64,000 nucleotides of DNA from Durusdinium trenchii (lineage: Eukaryota > Sar > Dinophyceae > Suessiales > Symbiodiniaceae): the NCBI GenBank assembly GCA_963970005.1, contig CAXAMN010003113.1:1309716-1373715 (forward strand), in the 5' to 3' direction. Positions 37,401 through 50,100 of the stretch are shown here, in pieces; position 1 is the first letter of the stretch; every line of letters starts with the position of its first letter. Both the position numbers and the translations under genes were made by a program. The notes under the pieces were generated by a model that was given only the letters and a program-made list of their open reading frames with translations, was not told where the DNA came from and made no database searches.

Positions 37401-40034
37401 AATGGAATCATCCAAAAGAGCCCTGGGACGTCTATGCAATTGATCCCTGCTCTAGAAAAGGGCTCTGCCACCTGAAAAGGAATCTGCTGAGCACTTTCAA
37501 GAATCCACTGGAGTCTCCAGCGTGTGAGGGATGTTCCCATCCAGCTTGTGAACGATCCATTCCGCCTGCTCTGTCGTGGCCATCTTTACCTTCACAGCAG
37601 CGCCAGTGTGCTTGTGCTGGGGCTTCAGTCCGGTGTCCCACCAGCTTTTGAGGACAAAACAGGCACTCAAAGTTTGCTACAGAAACTAAGCCACTAAAGC
37701 CAGTGAGAAGCCTTCGTAGGAATCCAGGATTTTCACTTGATTCACTTGCCCATACGCCGAGAAAGCCTTCTTCACGCCTTCCTGACTGGCCGATCTGGTT
37801 CGTTGAGGTTGACTGCGACTAGTTTACGACCACTACTCCCTGAACGATTTGAATATCGTTCTCAGGGAAACCTCAGGCATATAACCCGTCTTAGAGCCTT
37901 CATATAATATATATATATATAGTTATGTATATTTATTAGTCTATATTAGTATGATATTAGCGTAGGGGGGTGTTCTGAATACTCTGCCCCAGCCACTGCA
38001 AAGTGAAAAACAATGAACATGACCAAAAGTCCTCGGTCACCGTGGCCGACAGGCCTGCGTTGCGGGCTGAAAACACGACATGGGGCACCGGCGGCCCCAC
38101 ACGAACTCATCCGAAGCAGTAGTCTCTAGAGTAAACAAAGTGAAAGTACCAAATGGATCCAAATTGCCAAACAATACGTATATAATATGTTTTATGCGAG
38201 AGTTCAGGTTCTACGGCCAAGCCAAACATAAAGAGTGTCTTGGATGCTTGGATGTGGGGCAATCAAAAAAGAAAAGAGCAATACCCTGACCTTCATCCTC
38301 ACATGTTTCTTGGTGTATCTGCAGGGTGATGATTGTACAATCCTGCAAAGCTGTTTTGTAATAACCCTGGGCCTTCCGATCCTTCGCGCTCTTAGCGTCT
38401 GCACGAAAAACACTAAGACTGATATCAACCGGTCCTCAGGACGCCTCTCCACTCAATAGACCCACTCTCCCCAACGCAACGCCGGGAGTGTTGGAATGCC
38501 TTTGATGATGATCGTCTCATTCGGTGGACATCCTTCCAGGCCGCCAAGGGCCATGCCCATGCTCCCGCCGGGAGGTGGCCCTTTGCCAGAGCCCTTGCTG
38601 TTGCTGTTGGCCAGCCTCACCTGGGCACCCAGCAGCACACAACTCCAAGCTACCAAGAAGGCACAAAAAGAGGGATTACGTATATATATATATATCATTT
38701 GTATGTCTTTCTCTTCTCAGGGTACATTCATTCATCTATTTCCCCTTTGGCTTACTCACATCACACAAGATATCACAAGAAAAAAACTAACTCTACCCCG
38801 CTTTACATGGGAAATCATTGGAAGGAGGCCGCAAAGCTCAAGCAGTCAGGTCAAAGCCTCGAATCTGTGAAGCCGAGTATCCAGTGATGAAAATCGTGCC
38901 TTCTTTCCCCCACCCTCCGTGACCCCAAGAACGCCCAACACCAAGACCGACACCGAGACCGCCGAAAAGATTCTCCCAGTGGCGGTCAACGTGCAGGGGC
39001 CGAACTGCATGTTGTTGGTGGTCTGGATGGCTTGCTGCGCCTCGTCCGGCGCGGTAAAGTTCACGAAGCCGTACCTGGATGGGCGCAGCACGGAAGAGGT
39101 CGGTGGGAAGGCGAAAGAGGGTGGGGAGGGAAGCTGAAGAACATGCACCTGCTGCAGGTACAATTACTATATATATATATATAGCTACTAATCTGCACAA
39201 AGAGATGGCCCATAAGAAATCCGACTCAATGGTCTGGCAGATTTCCGGGCAAAATTGTGGGCTTTGGCTTTAAGAGCAACAATGGAGACCTGTGGGCTTG
39301 GATGGCACCCTCTGTTGGAGCCATAACCACAATAGGACATGAAGAATAAGACATGTCCCGCGCGCTTTGGCATACTGCGGCTAAAGCTTAACACGCCCCG
39401 CCCCGCCTGGTGCCATTCTTGGACTGCTCGGACAGCTTTGTGGATGTAACCTTGGACTGGCTGCGAAGGAGACGCTATCAATTTTCTGCTTCTACTACTC
39501 TCCCTGGAACAGTCATGGAAGTGGAAAACCACCTGTTTGTAGAGGAAAGTGATCCAAGGGCCCTTTTCCACTTCCATTGTTTTTTTCCGGAGTGTCAACG
39601 TCCGTAGGCTGCAGGACTTTGGGAGACGTGATGCGCTAGTGCTACATAGTGCTACCATCCACGAACATCCTGCAATCTTGTGACACTAATGTTCTCTAAT
39701 GTTGACCATCCACCAGGAAAGGTGCAAAGTGTTTAATTACACAAAACTACATCACAATCAAGTGCCGAATCTTTATCTGTGCAACAGTGCCATACTGGGC
39801 GAAGAAGTCCCTGAACTCCTGCTCTGTGCACGCTTCCGGAATTCCGGCCACGTAGACGTTGCAAGCTGCTGGGAAGTTGCCACCCCCACCACCAGGGCCC
39901 CACCCGCCCCACCCGCCACCCTTGCCCCACCCCATGGGGCCCCCCATGGGCCCCCCCATAGGGCCTCCCATAGGGCCCATGGGGCCGCCCATAGGGCCGC
40001 CCATGGGGCCCATTCCCTCGCCGGGATAAGCCAT
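34439..40034 (-). CDS. RNA-binding protein with three RRM domains
   Basis: Exons: 39766-40034, 38984-39074, 38483-38620, about 37720-37781, about 37510-37589, about 35185-35301, 34439-34602; further 3' exons are not placed. The protein starts MAYPGEGMGPMGG and runs through a Gly/Met/Pro repeat of about 50 residues. RRM1 follows (NVYVAGI as RNP2, YGFVNF as RNP1, split across the first intron). RRM2 is TIIIKGI...FSAYGQVNQVKI with a second half at 37.5 kb (MATTEQAEWIVHKLDGN). RRM3 is YLLVKGL at 35.2 kb plus FAPFGAVQSIKV and GSAYVKF at 34.5 kb. The first three junctions are frame-checked GC-AG introns. Multi-RRM proteins with this layout bind single-stranded RNA in splicing, mRNA stability or translation; the exact role cannot be read from sequence. 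The missing beta-5 strand of RRM3 shows the gene continues 3'. Confidence 0.8.
36783..36886. other. cluster of four adjacent perfect short inverted repeats
   Basis: Four dyads in 104 bp: TCCAGGTC/GACCTGGA with a 2-nt loop (36783-36800); GCGCCGCC/GGCGGCGC with a 4-nt loop (36813-36832); CCACTCGT/ACGAGTGG with a 3-nt loop (36858-36876); and the 12-bp palindrome GGCGCCGGCGCC (36875-36886). It lies between two exons of the RRM gene. No terminal repeats or target duplication were found around it. It could be a folded RNA element, a foldback mobile sequence or the core of an introner. Confidence 0.7.
39905..40031 (-). repeat. coding GGP(M) repeat at the N-terminus of the RRM protein
   Basis: Tandem near-copies of a 12-bp unit (plus strand GGGCCCCCCATG-like) encode PMGG/GPMG repeats, then a Trp/Gly-rich part. 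The frame is kept throughout. Low-complexity Gly-rich tails of this sort are common in hnRNP-type proteins. Confidence 0.8.
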
Positions 40035-43000
40035 GGCGGATGAATTTGATCCTCAGAAACGCCTGCAAAATCCCATTCTTATGCTTCTGACCTATGACCC
40101 CGCCCGATCGAGGCCTCCCGTTTTTGGACCGTTTCAATTCCAATTGACTAAAAAGGAACGCAGTGCCACAACGACACGGCTCTTGGGGTAGGAAACTCTC
40201 CGCCTAAGCCCTGAAGCTCATGTGCTCAAGAGCACTTGGATCATTGCAGTCCCACGACTACACTCTAGGGTCTAGTCACTCAAACAAATGCAGGACACAC
40301 ACCAAAATGCTGCTCACTCCCCGAAGAAGATCTTGTTTGCATTGCTCCAGACCTCCGCACACATATTTGTTCAGTGGTCCAAAACGTCTGTACCCGAAAA
40401 GTGCTCTAAGTGCTCACTCTAAGTGCTCACTACGTCTTGCAGCTATAGGACATTCTAGGAGCCCGCGTTGGTTCTCCAATCTCCACCCGAACTCTATGCT
40501 CACTCTGGGCGCCCCCGGACGCCGGGCGCGGACAATCCTTCGGCTGATGAGCTTGGAGGCCTGGAGTGTTCCTGCAGCGGCATGATGATGTGAGGAGCGT
40601 GGTTTGAACCCAAAACAGCGTCCATGGGATGCACCGACTGACCCCAACCCCCCAAGGACTGATGTGGGTTTGGGGGCGAACTTTTGTCGCGGCCGAAGTG
40701 AAACAGCTCCACTTGGCACAGCTAATGTCAGTGTAAAACCTTGGGCCACACAGTAACCAGTCATTGCTCTCTTGTTTTTGTTGCTTTGAGCCACGCATGG
40801 CCATGCATAGTCTGAATCACTGAATCATGATGTTGCATGTTCAAACGGATGGACCATTGATGTGAAGGTCTTGGTACCCTCCAACATGATCAAACATGCT
40901 GGATGCCCACCGGCTCAAACAAGCTGAACCTACAACACTTGGTTGAGCCCACCAATATAAACACACAAATAAGACAAATACATACCAATTATGTATACAT
41001 ACATATATAATGGCATAATGGGTGTGTGTTTTGATAGGGGGACTTCCCAACCAATGGGTCGGGTAGACTGATCTATTTTGCTTCTTCCAGGCTTTGGGAG
41101 TCCCCCTAGTTCAATACACACCCATATATGTTGTGTTCACGCCTTTTACAATATGTGTTTCCTTCATTTGCATCCACGGCACCCAAACAGCTCAACAAGC
41201 AAAAAAGCGCTGGAACCTCGCTTTTCGCTGCGAGAGTGCGATGAGCCGACCCTTTTGGCGTGTAAACTGACCCAAGGCGTGCACATCATGAAGAAGAGAT
41301 TCCTTTCAGTTTGTATTAGATTCTACATATTTGTGCTTGAGCTGATGGCGGGAACGAAGTGGTGAATGGCCATGAAACAGAACCACAAGCTGCCCGATCC
41401 ATTCCACAAACATGACAGTATAATACACAAACATGTCCATGAGTCCGCTGAACGCGCGATAACATGCAGGCGACGCATGAGCCTGGAGCCGAATAGTTTG
41501 AAAGGCAATCGTGTCCGTGCTAAAAGTTCTGGTCTAGAGTCTCTAGCACCAAATTATGTACATTACACAGTGATCTCCGACCAATTCAAAAAAGTGTGGT
41601 CTTCCAGGCGCCGCTTGTCATGTAAACCGTGTTAACGCCCCTTCCAGGTTCTTCATATCTTGCATTGTTGGTACCTTCTTGCCATGAAATCTGGGCAGCC
41701 GATTAAAGGGGCACGACACATGAATGAAACGATGTATATATAATATATATATATATATTGACGTTTGTCAAAGGACATATATTTTAGTTTTGTTATGTTT
41801 TGTCTTTTTCCTGTGGCAACGGCGTTCTATGGGTGAGTTTGTTCTCGTCGATGGATTCAGGACAGAACCTTCCCTTTCTCAGCCACTGCTGTATGGGAAT
41901 AAGCCCCTTAGTCACTCTGCAAGCTGCTCACTCAACTCAGCTATCAACAATGTCAACCCAGTTAGGCATCTTACTGAGGCACATCACACGAGCGCTAACA
42001 GTTTCACCATGTTTCACCAGAAACAATGGTACCGTCAGGGTCTCCAAAATCGACGCAACAAGAACCCTCTCATCTTCTCGATCCGGTTTGTGCCTACTAT
42101 GATGTGGGTTGAGAGGTTGTTGCCCACTATAGGTGTTGTTTCATGTCGTCTTGTCCAAATGCCAAAAAGTTCGGAACAAGTGGCCACGCCCAGCATGGTG
42201 ATCAGGAGGATCGGAAGCACGATCACCTCGGGAGTGGAGTTCGGAAGCTCCGTCCGATCCAAAGAGCACCACGTTCCATGGTCATTTGACCTGTACATGC
42301 AAGATGGCATTCCTCCATAGTAGACTTGTTAGAAATGGTCCAATGGTCAAAGGGACTTTTCTCTACAACCTGCCTGTGGTGGCCAACCCACGCTCCGACA
42401 AAAACGGGAGAACTCTTTTCCGGGCTGAGCTGAGGAAAGCACCAGCACGAAAGCGTGTGGCATCAATATGGAGAACATTTGATGCGGCCGTTCCTAGGAA
42501 CGGGGGTGACCACGAGCTTTGAGTGACCATGAACGGAAAACTGCAATAGTTCAATTCCATCAGAGAGGATCCAATAGTAACAAAGCCCACCTTCCACAAC
42601 ACACTATCTACTAACACCATAGTAGCAAGTCCAACTCCTTTTAGAACCACTAACAGTCACAAACATGTCAAGCAAAAGCTGAGCATCTGCGTCTATGGAC
42701 ATGAGGTTGCTAGGGCTTTGCAAGCTGGTGATCATGTCCGCTGGCATCTTTTGGCAGTGGTTGTACACAATCCTGGGCAAGCGATGCAACATAACAGGCC
42801 CCATCCACGTCTGCTCGGAGCTTCAATCAAGTGGGACTGTGGGACTAATTACCTACCAACAGGTGTGCAATGGTGTCCATTCTGTATACTTACTCAGTCC
42901 AGCAGGCTCTACTGTAGGCTCCATGACACTCACGTTCTGCTACTCTCTTCACCGCACTCAGCGACCAATAAGCCTAGAAACGCCATGCGCATGGGCTTCC

Positions 43001-44172
43001 TACCAAACTGTCAGCTCATTGCATCACAGAGCGTGAATGGGTTGAACACAGCGTTTGCCTGCAAACGGCCAAGTCTGTACAAAAAGGGTGTCCATGCCCA
43101 TACCTGCTCAATGGAATCACATTGCTGACTCCTGCTAAGGATTGCTAAGGCACGTCTGGATAGCAACACGCATCCGAAGGCCAGCCACGTGTCCCTGCGT
43201 GCCGTTTTTCGCGTCCGTTTTTCCGGTCTCGCCGAAGATCTGTTGGCCAATTTCACCTCATCGATCTTTTTTGTGTGTGTCTTGATGTGTTTAAACATGC
43301 TTAAACATGTTTAAACAAACCATTGCAGCACAGTAGATGTCAAACATTCTATGAATATCTATGAATAGATATATATGTGAATAGCATTGAATAGCGCATG
43401 TGAATAGCACATATGCAAATGAGATCACCCGAGATCACATGGCTTTACCTTGTAAACAATCAAGCTGACACTCTCTTCAATCACTGCAGTGCCAGCGCAC
43501 TAGGTTTCAAGTGACAGCAAGTGCAAGCACTGACAGTTTGAATCAGTCTGAACGAGGGATCCAAATCTGCCAACCGTGAAAAAATCTGCCGACATGAACG
43601 TGCCTGTTGATACCATGACATGAACAGCCCCTGGACTGCTGAATCAACTCACCCTAGCCCTTGGAATCCCTCTTCAAATAGACTTGACCTCCTGGAAACC
43701 CGAAGGCTTTTGGCACGGCTTCACGGCCTGAAACTTGGAATAGCCAACGCCAAAGGAGATGAGGACCTCGGTCACTCCCGTCAAAGGAACATGACAAACT
43801 CGAAAGGAACACCGGCTTTTTCGCCGCTTCCATCTTGATTTGTGCACAGCTCTGTGACTAGGACAGAGCTCGGCTGTCCGATGACTAAAAACATGCCAAA
43901 CTTCCAGGAAGCAAAATAAGCAAGCCATTTAACATTGATCAGATTTGGTCAATCATGCCATTCACTATGCGCGTCATGCGATTCCAAGGTATATGTAAAT
44001 CTTTCCTGTACTTAATGCTTGGATGTTTGTAAATAATGAAAACACAAATCAATTTGTGAAGGAGATGCACTACAAAACTTCACCATCCAATGATCCTCCG
44101 GTACACCGCGCAGTTGGATCTCATTTTTCCGTGCCAAAACAGCTCGGCTCTGACTCGCTCTGCCGCTCTGCC
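40035..44172. other. unresolved stretch between RRM gene and ribosomal SA gene
   Basis: Exon-like minus-strand pieces: about 42640-42775 (SNLMSIDADAQLLLDMFVTV, resembling the NLMS-D-A segment of ABC transporter TMD1); about 42190-42226, a membrane helix (VIVLPILLITMLGVA) after an AGG acceptor; about 43690-43800 (VTEVLISFGVGYSKFQ). They could be a small gene or the remnant of an ABC transporter. The 4.1 kb is too short for a whole ABCC gene at the local intron density. No assignment is made. Confidence 0.3.
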
Positions 44173-47100
44173 TCACCAGCTTTGCCCTGCAGGGGCGCTC
44201 CAATCATCGCCTGCGTGACCATGGGACGCTCACACTGAGAAGAGGCCCAGAAGTGCCAAATCAGGCAAACGGACTCTTTGGCGTCTACTCCAGCAACTCA
44301 CATTTAGTGCAATTGGACGTTGTTGAGTAGAAAGTAGAAACGATATGAAAGGATCACTTGTTCTTGGAATGTTGTGTCTTTCCAGAACAGCTGCTGTTGT
44401 TGCTGGTTGTTTCACCCTGCCTCCAGCTGCTGCAGGAGCATCCCAGGATGCATCCCCAGCACCGTGGGTCATGTCGTCCCAGTTGCCACCACTGCCAGCG
44501 CCCTCCCAGCTGGTGGGGGCCGCCGGCGCCCATTGGTCCTGTGACACTCTGTATCACTCCACCGTTGGAGTGAAAGCCGAAAAGGGTCGTGCCAACCATC
44601 AGAATCCCCTCACAGTTTTGATATGTGATGATCAATCTTCGGACTCCAACACCATAGGTCTTCCCAACGACTTAGGTCACGATCTGACACTTTCCGACTC
44701 CTGTGGAGCGTAGGTCTGCTGTTCCGGCTCTTCCTGTTGCATGATCTCCTGTGTCGTGCAGCCCGACTGGCGTGGCAGCCCAGAAGCTCTCCGCAGCGGC
44801 TCGGGAATACAGGCAAGCATACCGCACATCTCAAAACTATGGTGACCAAGTTTCGTTGCCACCTTCCTCTGCTCAAAGAAGCCAAAAACTAAATATCACA
44901 AATATTACACAACATAATGGTATTGCTAAAGGCAACCGCCCCGTCTCCACCCTCCACGAAACTGCCTGAATGTGAAAATTGGAAACAGCCAACTGATGGA
45001 CTTTCATCCACTGTTCTGCTTAACTTGCCGGATTTGCCGTGGCAAGCTAGCGGCTAGCGACCCAGCTGTAGATGGTGCAAGGGCTTTTGACTCGAGTTTT
45101 CTCCTCTGGATCTCGCCAAAAGAAGGAGTCCACCATCACTTCCTGAGTGTGCACGCCATGGCCCAGATGGTTCTGGAGGGTGCTGGATGAATGCTATAGC
45201 TCTAGATTGACAAGACTTCTCTTGTATGCAAGTGGTTCAGGATCACCGACTCATGAGGCTTGTTGAGGCATCTCAGACATCTCAGCTTTTGTGGATTTGT
45301 ATAGGTTCATCAACTGCAGCAGCATCTCACCCAAGTCGATCCCGCAAATCTGACTTGAATAGTTCTACCGGACGCACTCCCACAAGGTATTGCAAAGGGA
45401 ATAGGCACGACATATAGTTTATGATAGTTTATGTGTAAGTGACTGTAAGACCATATGCACATATATGCACATGGGGTCCGCTCTACTTCCGTATTCTAGC
45501 AATTCATTTCCACCATATCCACTATCCCCTATCCCACCGCCCCCTGGAACGCTCGCCCGGTCACCCAAGGTTGGTTCCGTGGGAGTGTGCCACGGAGGTA
45601 CAACACCTCCCGTGCCAAAAGCCAGTAGAGCAAAGCGATGGACTCCTTCCCCTGCGCGGCACGCGCAGCGTGCGCGTGGCGTGTGCACCGCGTGCGCGTG
45701 CACAAGCCAAAGTTGCACAACATTCGACATCACTCCTATTCAAAGAGTTGTCATGCTTGTGATGTCAGCATTGGACGATGCTTGTAGTCTTCAGGGGGAG
45801 GTCGCTGGTCTGTCTCTCTCTCTCTCTCCCCCTCTCGCTCGCCCTCCCCAGTCGCCAGCACCCTCAAAACTCCCCGCAGCACCGTCGTTGGGGTGGCGAC
45901 CCCACGGTCGCTCTCTTTTGGGGTGAACCACCCCCTCAACCACCGTGGCGCACGGCGAAACGCCAAGGACCCGGCCTTGTTGTTGGCGGGAATCACCACG
46001 TCCACGTTCTCCAAGGGGGAGTCGGTGTCGCAAAAGGCGATCACCGGGATACTCGCATAAGCTGCCTGGTTTTTTTTTTGGGACATCAATTTTCGCAAGT
46101 TAGGCAGCAAGTTAGGATGTATCAAAACACCGAAAGGTCTTTCTGGATCATCGGCTCATGTCTGCTCTTAATCCAGTGCCGTTCAAACTCCTCCAGCATT
46201 CTGGGAACTGGGAATGTCAAATATACGACAGGCTGATCGCCTCCTTGATCGCCTGCTGATCCGTGCGGGGGTCGGTGACCAGCAGCAGGCGAGGCTCCAA
46301 GTATTTTGGAGTGATCTGGTTCGTGAGGGTTCCTGGCGAATCATTGACCATGATTACATGATTACATGATTCATTCCGCACCTTCCAACGCTTCCTTCCA
46401 ACGTGCGTTGCCGTCTATTTCCTCCCATGACCTGGCGTCCGCGCCTGGCATCCAACGTCCGGCCAAAGCATTGGCACTGGTGTACTGGCCTCGTTGCAGT
46501 TCACCGGTCGCGCCCGCTCCGATGTGCTGGACCCAACCGCTCAACCGGTGGCACATCATTGGAGCAAGTACCGCGAACTGACCAGGAATCTGTTGTGGCA
46601 TTTCAGGATGCAGGATGGCAACTATTAAAAAGAGCTGTCAAACCTGTGGGCCAAAAAATGATGGTAGATCATGCGCAGGATATCCCAAAGCTTGATGGCA
46701 AGCAGGAACGTACAAAGACACGTGCTGGTCATGATTTATTAATGTTTCTCAATGTGCCAATCCTGAGGTCGCTGTGTGTAGTGTGTATATGCAAAACATT
46801 GCCGCATCTACCTCTCTGGGCGCCAGGCTGAACTTCAAGACCGCTCGGGAGCCGTAGGGACGTTGGGAGGCCACAATGATGTCCTTCAACGTGGCAAAAA
46901 AAAAGAAACATGTCAAGCAAAAATAGTATATAAGGAAACACAAACAACTGAGACTTCAAGGTGCTTCTACAGCTTTGTGGGATTGAAGGTTGGCATCGTG
47001 GACAGGGCTCTACGTCAGGCACAGCTGGGATACTGTCCAAAAAGCGATCAAGATGCTATCAAGGTTTCTTATGGCCTCACCTTCCTAGGAAAACGGATAA

Positions 47101-50100
47101 GAAAGAGTCAACGTGTAGTACACCGCATGGATATAAGGCCCGCTGCACCACAGAAACCTCCCCAAGTACATGATTAAGAGCTGTCAGAAACCACAATAAG
47201 GTGGCAAGGGTCAAGGGTCAAGTCGGACCCAGCTCTTGCAATCATTTGTTATCGACAACGCCCTTGATTCCAAAAGTTAAGATCCTACAAGTTGGGTAAA
47301 ACCACTTCAAACAATGTGCTGTTTTTTGGATGTTTTAATGATTAATTTGTTTTAATGACAGAGCTACGTGGACATTTAGTCTAATGATTATGCTTTACAA
47401 ATATGTCAATGTAATATGTTGTTTCATAAATTCCACCATTAAACAAACACATATATGTCCATCAACAATTATAAACACAAACAGTTTGTGACATCATAAA
47501 AACTGTCGTAGGGTTTTCATCGATATGTCTTGTTTGTTCTTGTCCTGGGTCTTACTTACATGTGTGCATTGACATGCAAGTGAAGCGGACGCGAACGCTG
47601 GCTTTTCCGCCAAAGCTAAAGGTCAATGGCTCTGTGCGCACCTAGGCCGATATGGCCGCCGGGACATCAGTCCCATGACATGCTATGCGAACGGTCCTGC
47701 ACAGCAAACTTCACACTCCAAGTATTCTGTTGGGACTGATGGGCTCTCAGCTGAATCCACGGTTTTCGGAGCCAGCTCATGAAGGTCTCGAGCACCTTGT
47801 CGCCCAACTTTGTCAGGGCGTCTGACCATTGGAGGTGTGTTGGCACCCAAAAGACTTCATCCTTTGTCAGGTGCTGCTGGATCGGTCGTACGACCACGAT
47901 CGTCCGCTTGTCCTCTGTCCGAGGATTCTCACGGAGGCCAAGTAGGACATGAATGCCCCTCTGTCCACTCCAGTGTCACATGCACTGGGTTCTGCAGACA
48001 ATGTTGATCTGCACACCCTCGCCGACCGCGAGGACTTCCAGTCCACCAGAAGTCCCGGACTGGTGGTGTCTGTGGCCTTGGGCTCGGCAAACATGAGGAG
48101 GTTGCCGTGTTGCGAAGCTGAGCCCATTGCATTGGCCCAACTGCTGTCGCTGTAGCTGACCACCATGGTCTGCAAGTTCATTGCAACCGGCCACATGTGG
48201 ATTCCAGCGGTTTTGGTCTGCAACTGCCGTGTACATGTTGAGGAGGTCCTTGTAGGTGGACTTGCCCCCTTTGCTTGAAAGGCTGACTGTCGCCGAGACG
48301 TCGGACCGAGTCTGGCCTGACAGCCATTGCAAACATCCAGCAACTGGCCTCATCTCCGGCATGTCTTCCGGCTGGATGGTCTGGTCTTGCCGCTTCTTGC
48401 ACTCCACATTGCCAACCTTCATACTCTCAATGACGGTCTGGGTCAAGGCCAAATAGGCCACATCGCCTTCCTTGCGAAGGCTCAACTCGTTGCCCTTGAA
48501 GGTGAGGCTCTTGTCGAAGGACAACTGTTCTTGCGAGCCCCACTGAAACAAATCCAACAATTGCTTGCGGTCCCAACGCTCATTGTGCGCCAGCATAAAA
48601 TCATCGACGTATGTAATGAGGAGGGCCGCTAAACTGTCGTGGGTGTCACCGGGCAACTTGGTGTAGAGGTAAAAGAACATCTTGTCCAGCGAGTGCTGAG
48701 TGAACTGGGCACGAGTGGTGACCATCTTGATCACATGCATCCCCCATGTCCTTGGTGCACTGGCTAGCCCATACACATTTCCTTCGATGCGGTAGAGCGG
48801 GCTCTTGAACGTGCCTGCCAGCTTGGTCACACCATCTGTCGGTGGTGACAGAAAAAGTGGGAGATGCCGCTGGTCTGGCGTTTCCTGCAGGAAAGCTGTC
48901 TTCACATCTCCAGCCCATAGGCACCATCGGTCATTGTTGACCAGCATCCTCCCTGATCTTCCAAAAGTCTCTATTTTAATTTAAAGGGTTTTCTATCAAC
49001 CTTATTTAAGGACTATAGTCTTTAATTAATTTAAGGGGTTTTCATTTGAAAGAGTCCACATGAGTGCTTGCAATGACCTGAAATGCAGTGAGCTTCTGTG
49101 CGTGCCCACTCAGTCGCTGCCGCCTGGATATAGCATCATTTTTTTTTGAGGCAGCCATGAGCGGCGGCCGCGCGCGCAACACAGCAAGCGCAGCGGAGCT
49201 ATGCAGGCTGATGCGCCTGCATGTGGGCCACTTGGACGAGGAGAAATACAGGGCGAGCAACTATGAAGATGTGGTGACAGAATACGAAGAACTCATGTTG
49301 GACATCCTTGCTTTGACAGAGCGACCCAACCGTTCAGCCTTGGAAGCTGCTGCCACACTGGAGTGCAGGCTTCTGAGAAGGCCATGTTTGCCCAGCAGTT
49401 GCACAAGGCATTCAAAGCGTGCAGGACGAAGGCCAAATCTGTGACGTCAGGGGCAAAGACCGCAGCTTCTGTTCTCCGTGTGGTGAAGCGATTGCGCGAC
49501 CTGGGCAGATCCTCTGCGACACCGTTGCCGGTGGCGTCAGGAACTGCCGCGTCCTCAAGCGCAGGCGCTAGGCCAGACACAACCGGCTCGGACAATGCGG
49601 GCATTCTCCAACAGGATGTGTTTGCTGCCATGGGTGTGTCACCGCCAAAGAAAGTCAGGCGCTTGGCTCCACGCCCCTCCGAGGCTTTGACAGTGGCGAG
49701 CTCAGCGCCGGATTTGAAAGAGGGGGCGACTGTGGCGCATTTCTTTGAGTGGGAGAAGCATGTGGCAGTGCGCATGCATCCGGGTGGGCGTCGGGAGGAA
49801 GCTAAGATGAGCGCTGGGAGCAATGGGTTCCTAGTGGCAACTTGGCGAGACGGCGCACAAGAAGAAACTGAATGCCCTACTTTGTTGGAGGATTTGGCAA
49901 CCCGCAAAAAGCCGGCCTCGGCCCCAAAGAAGAGACCCGCGCAGAAGCGACCCGCAGCCGCGCCTGCTGCTGCAGCCCTGGCATCTGAGGGGGAGGCCAA
50001 TTCGGAGGAAAGCTTGTCGCCTCTGCCAGATTTGTACAATGAAAAGACAGGCAAAACCATGCTAGGGACGGAGCGACAGAAGCTCCGGCCCAAAGGCTGT

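Noticed and set aside
41724..42320. 198-codon plus-strand frame
   Set aside because: No motif, includes a TA-repeat-derived Ile/Tyr run, and lies opposite better exon candidates.
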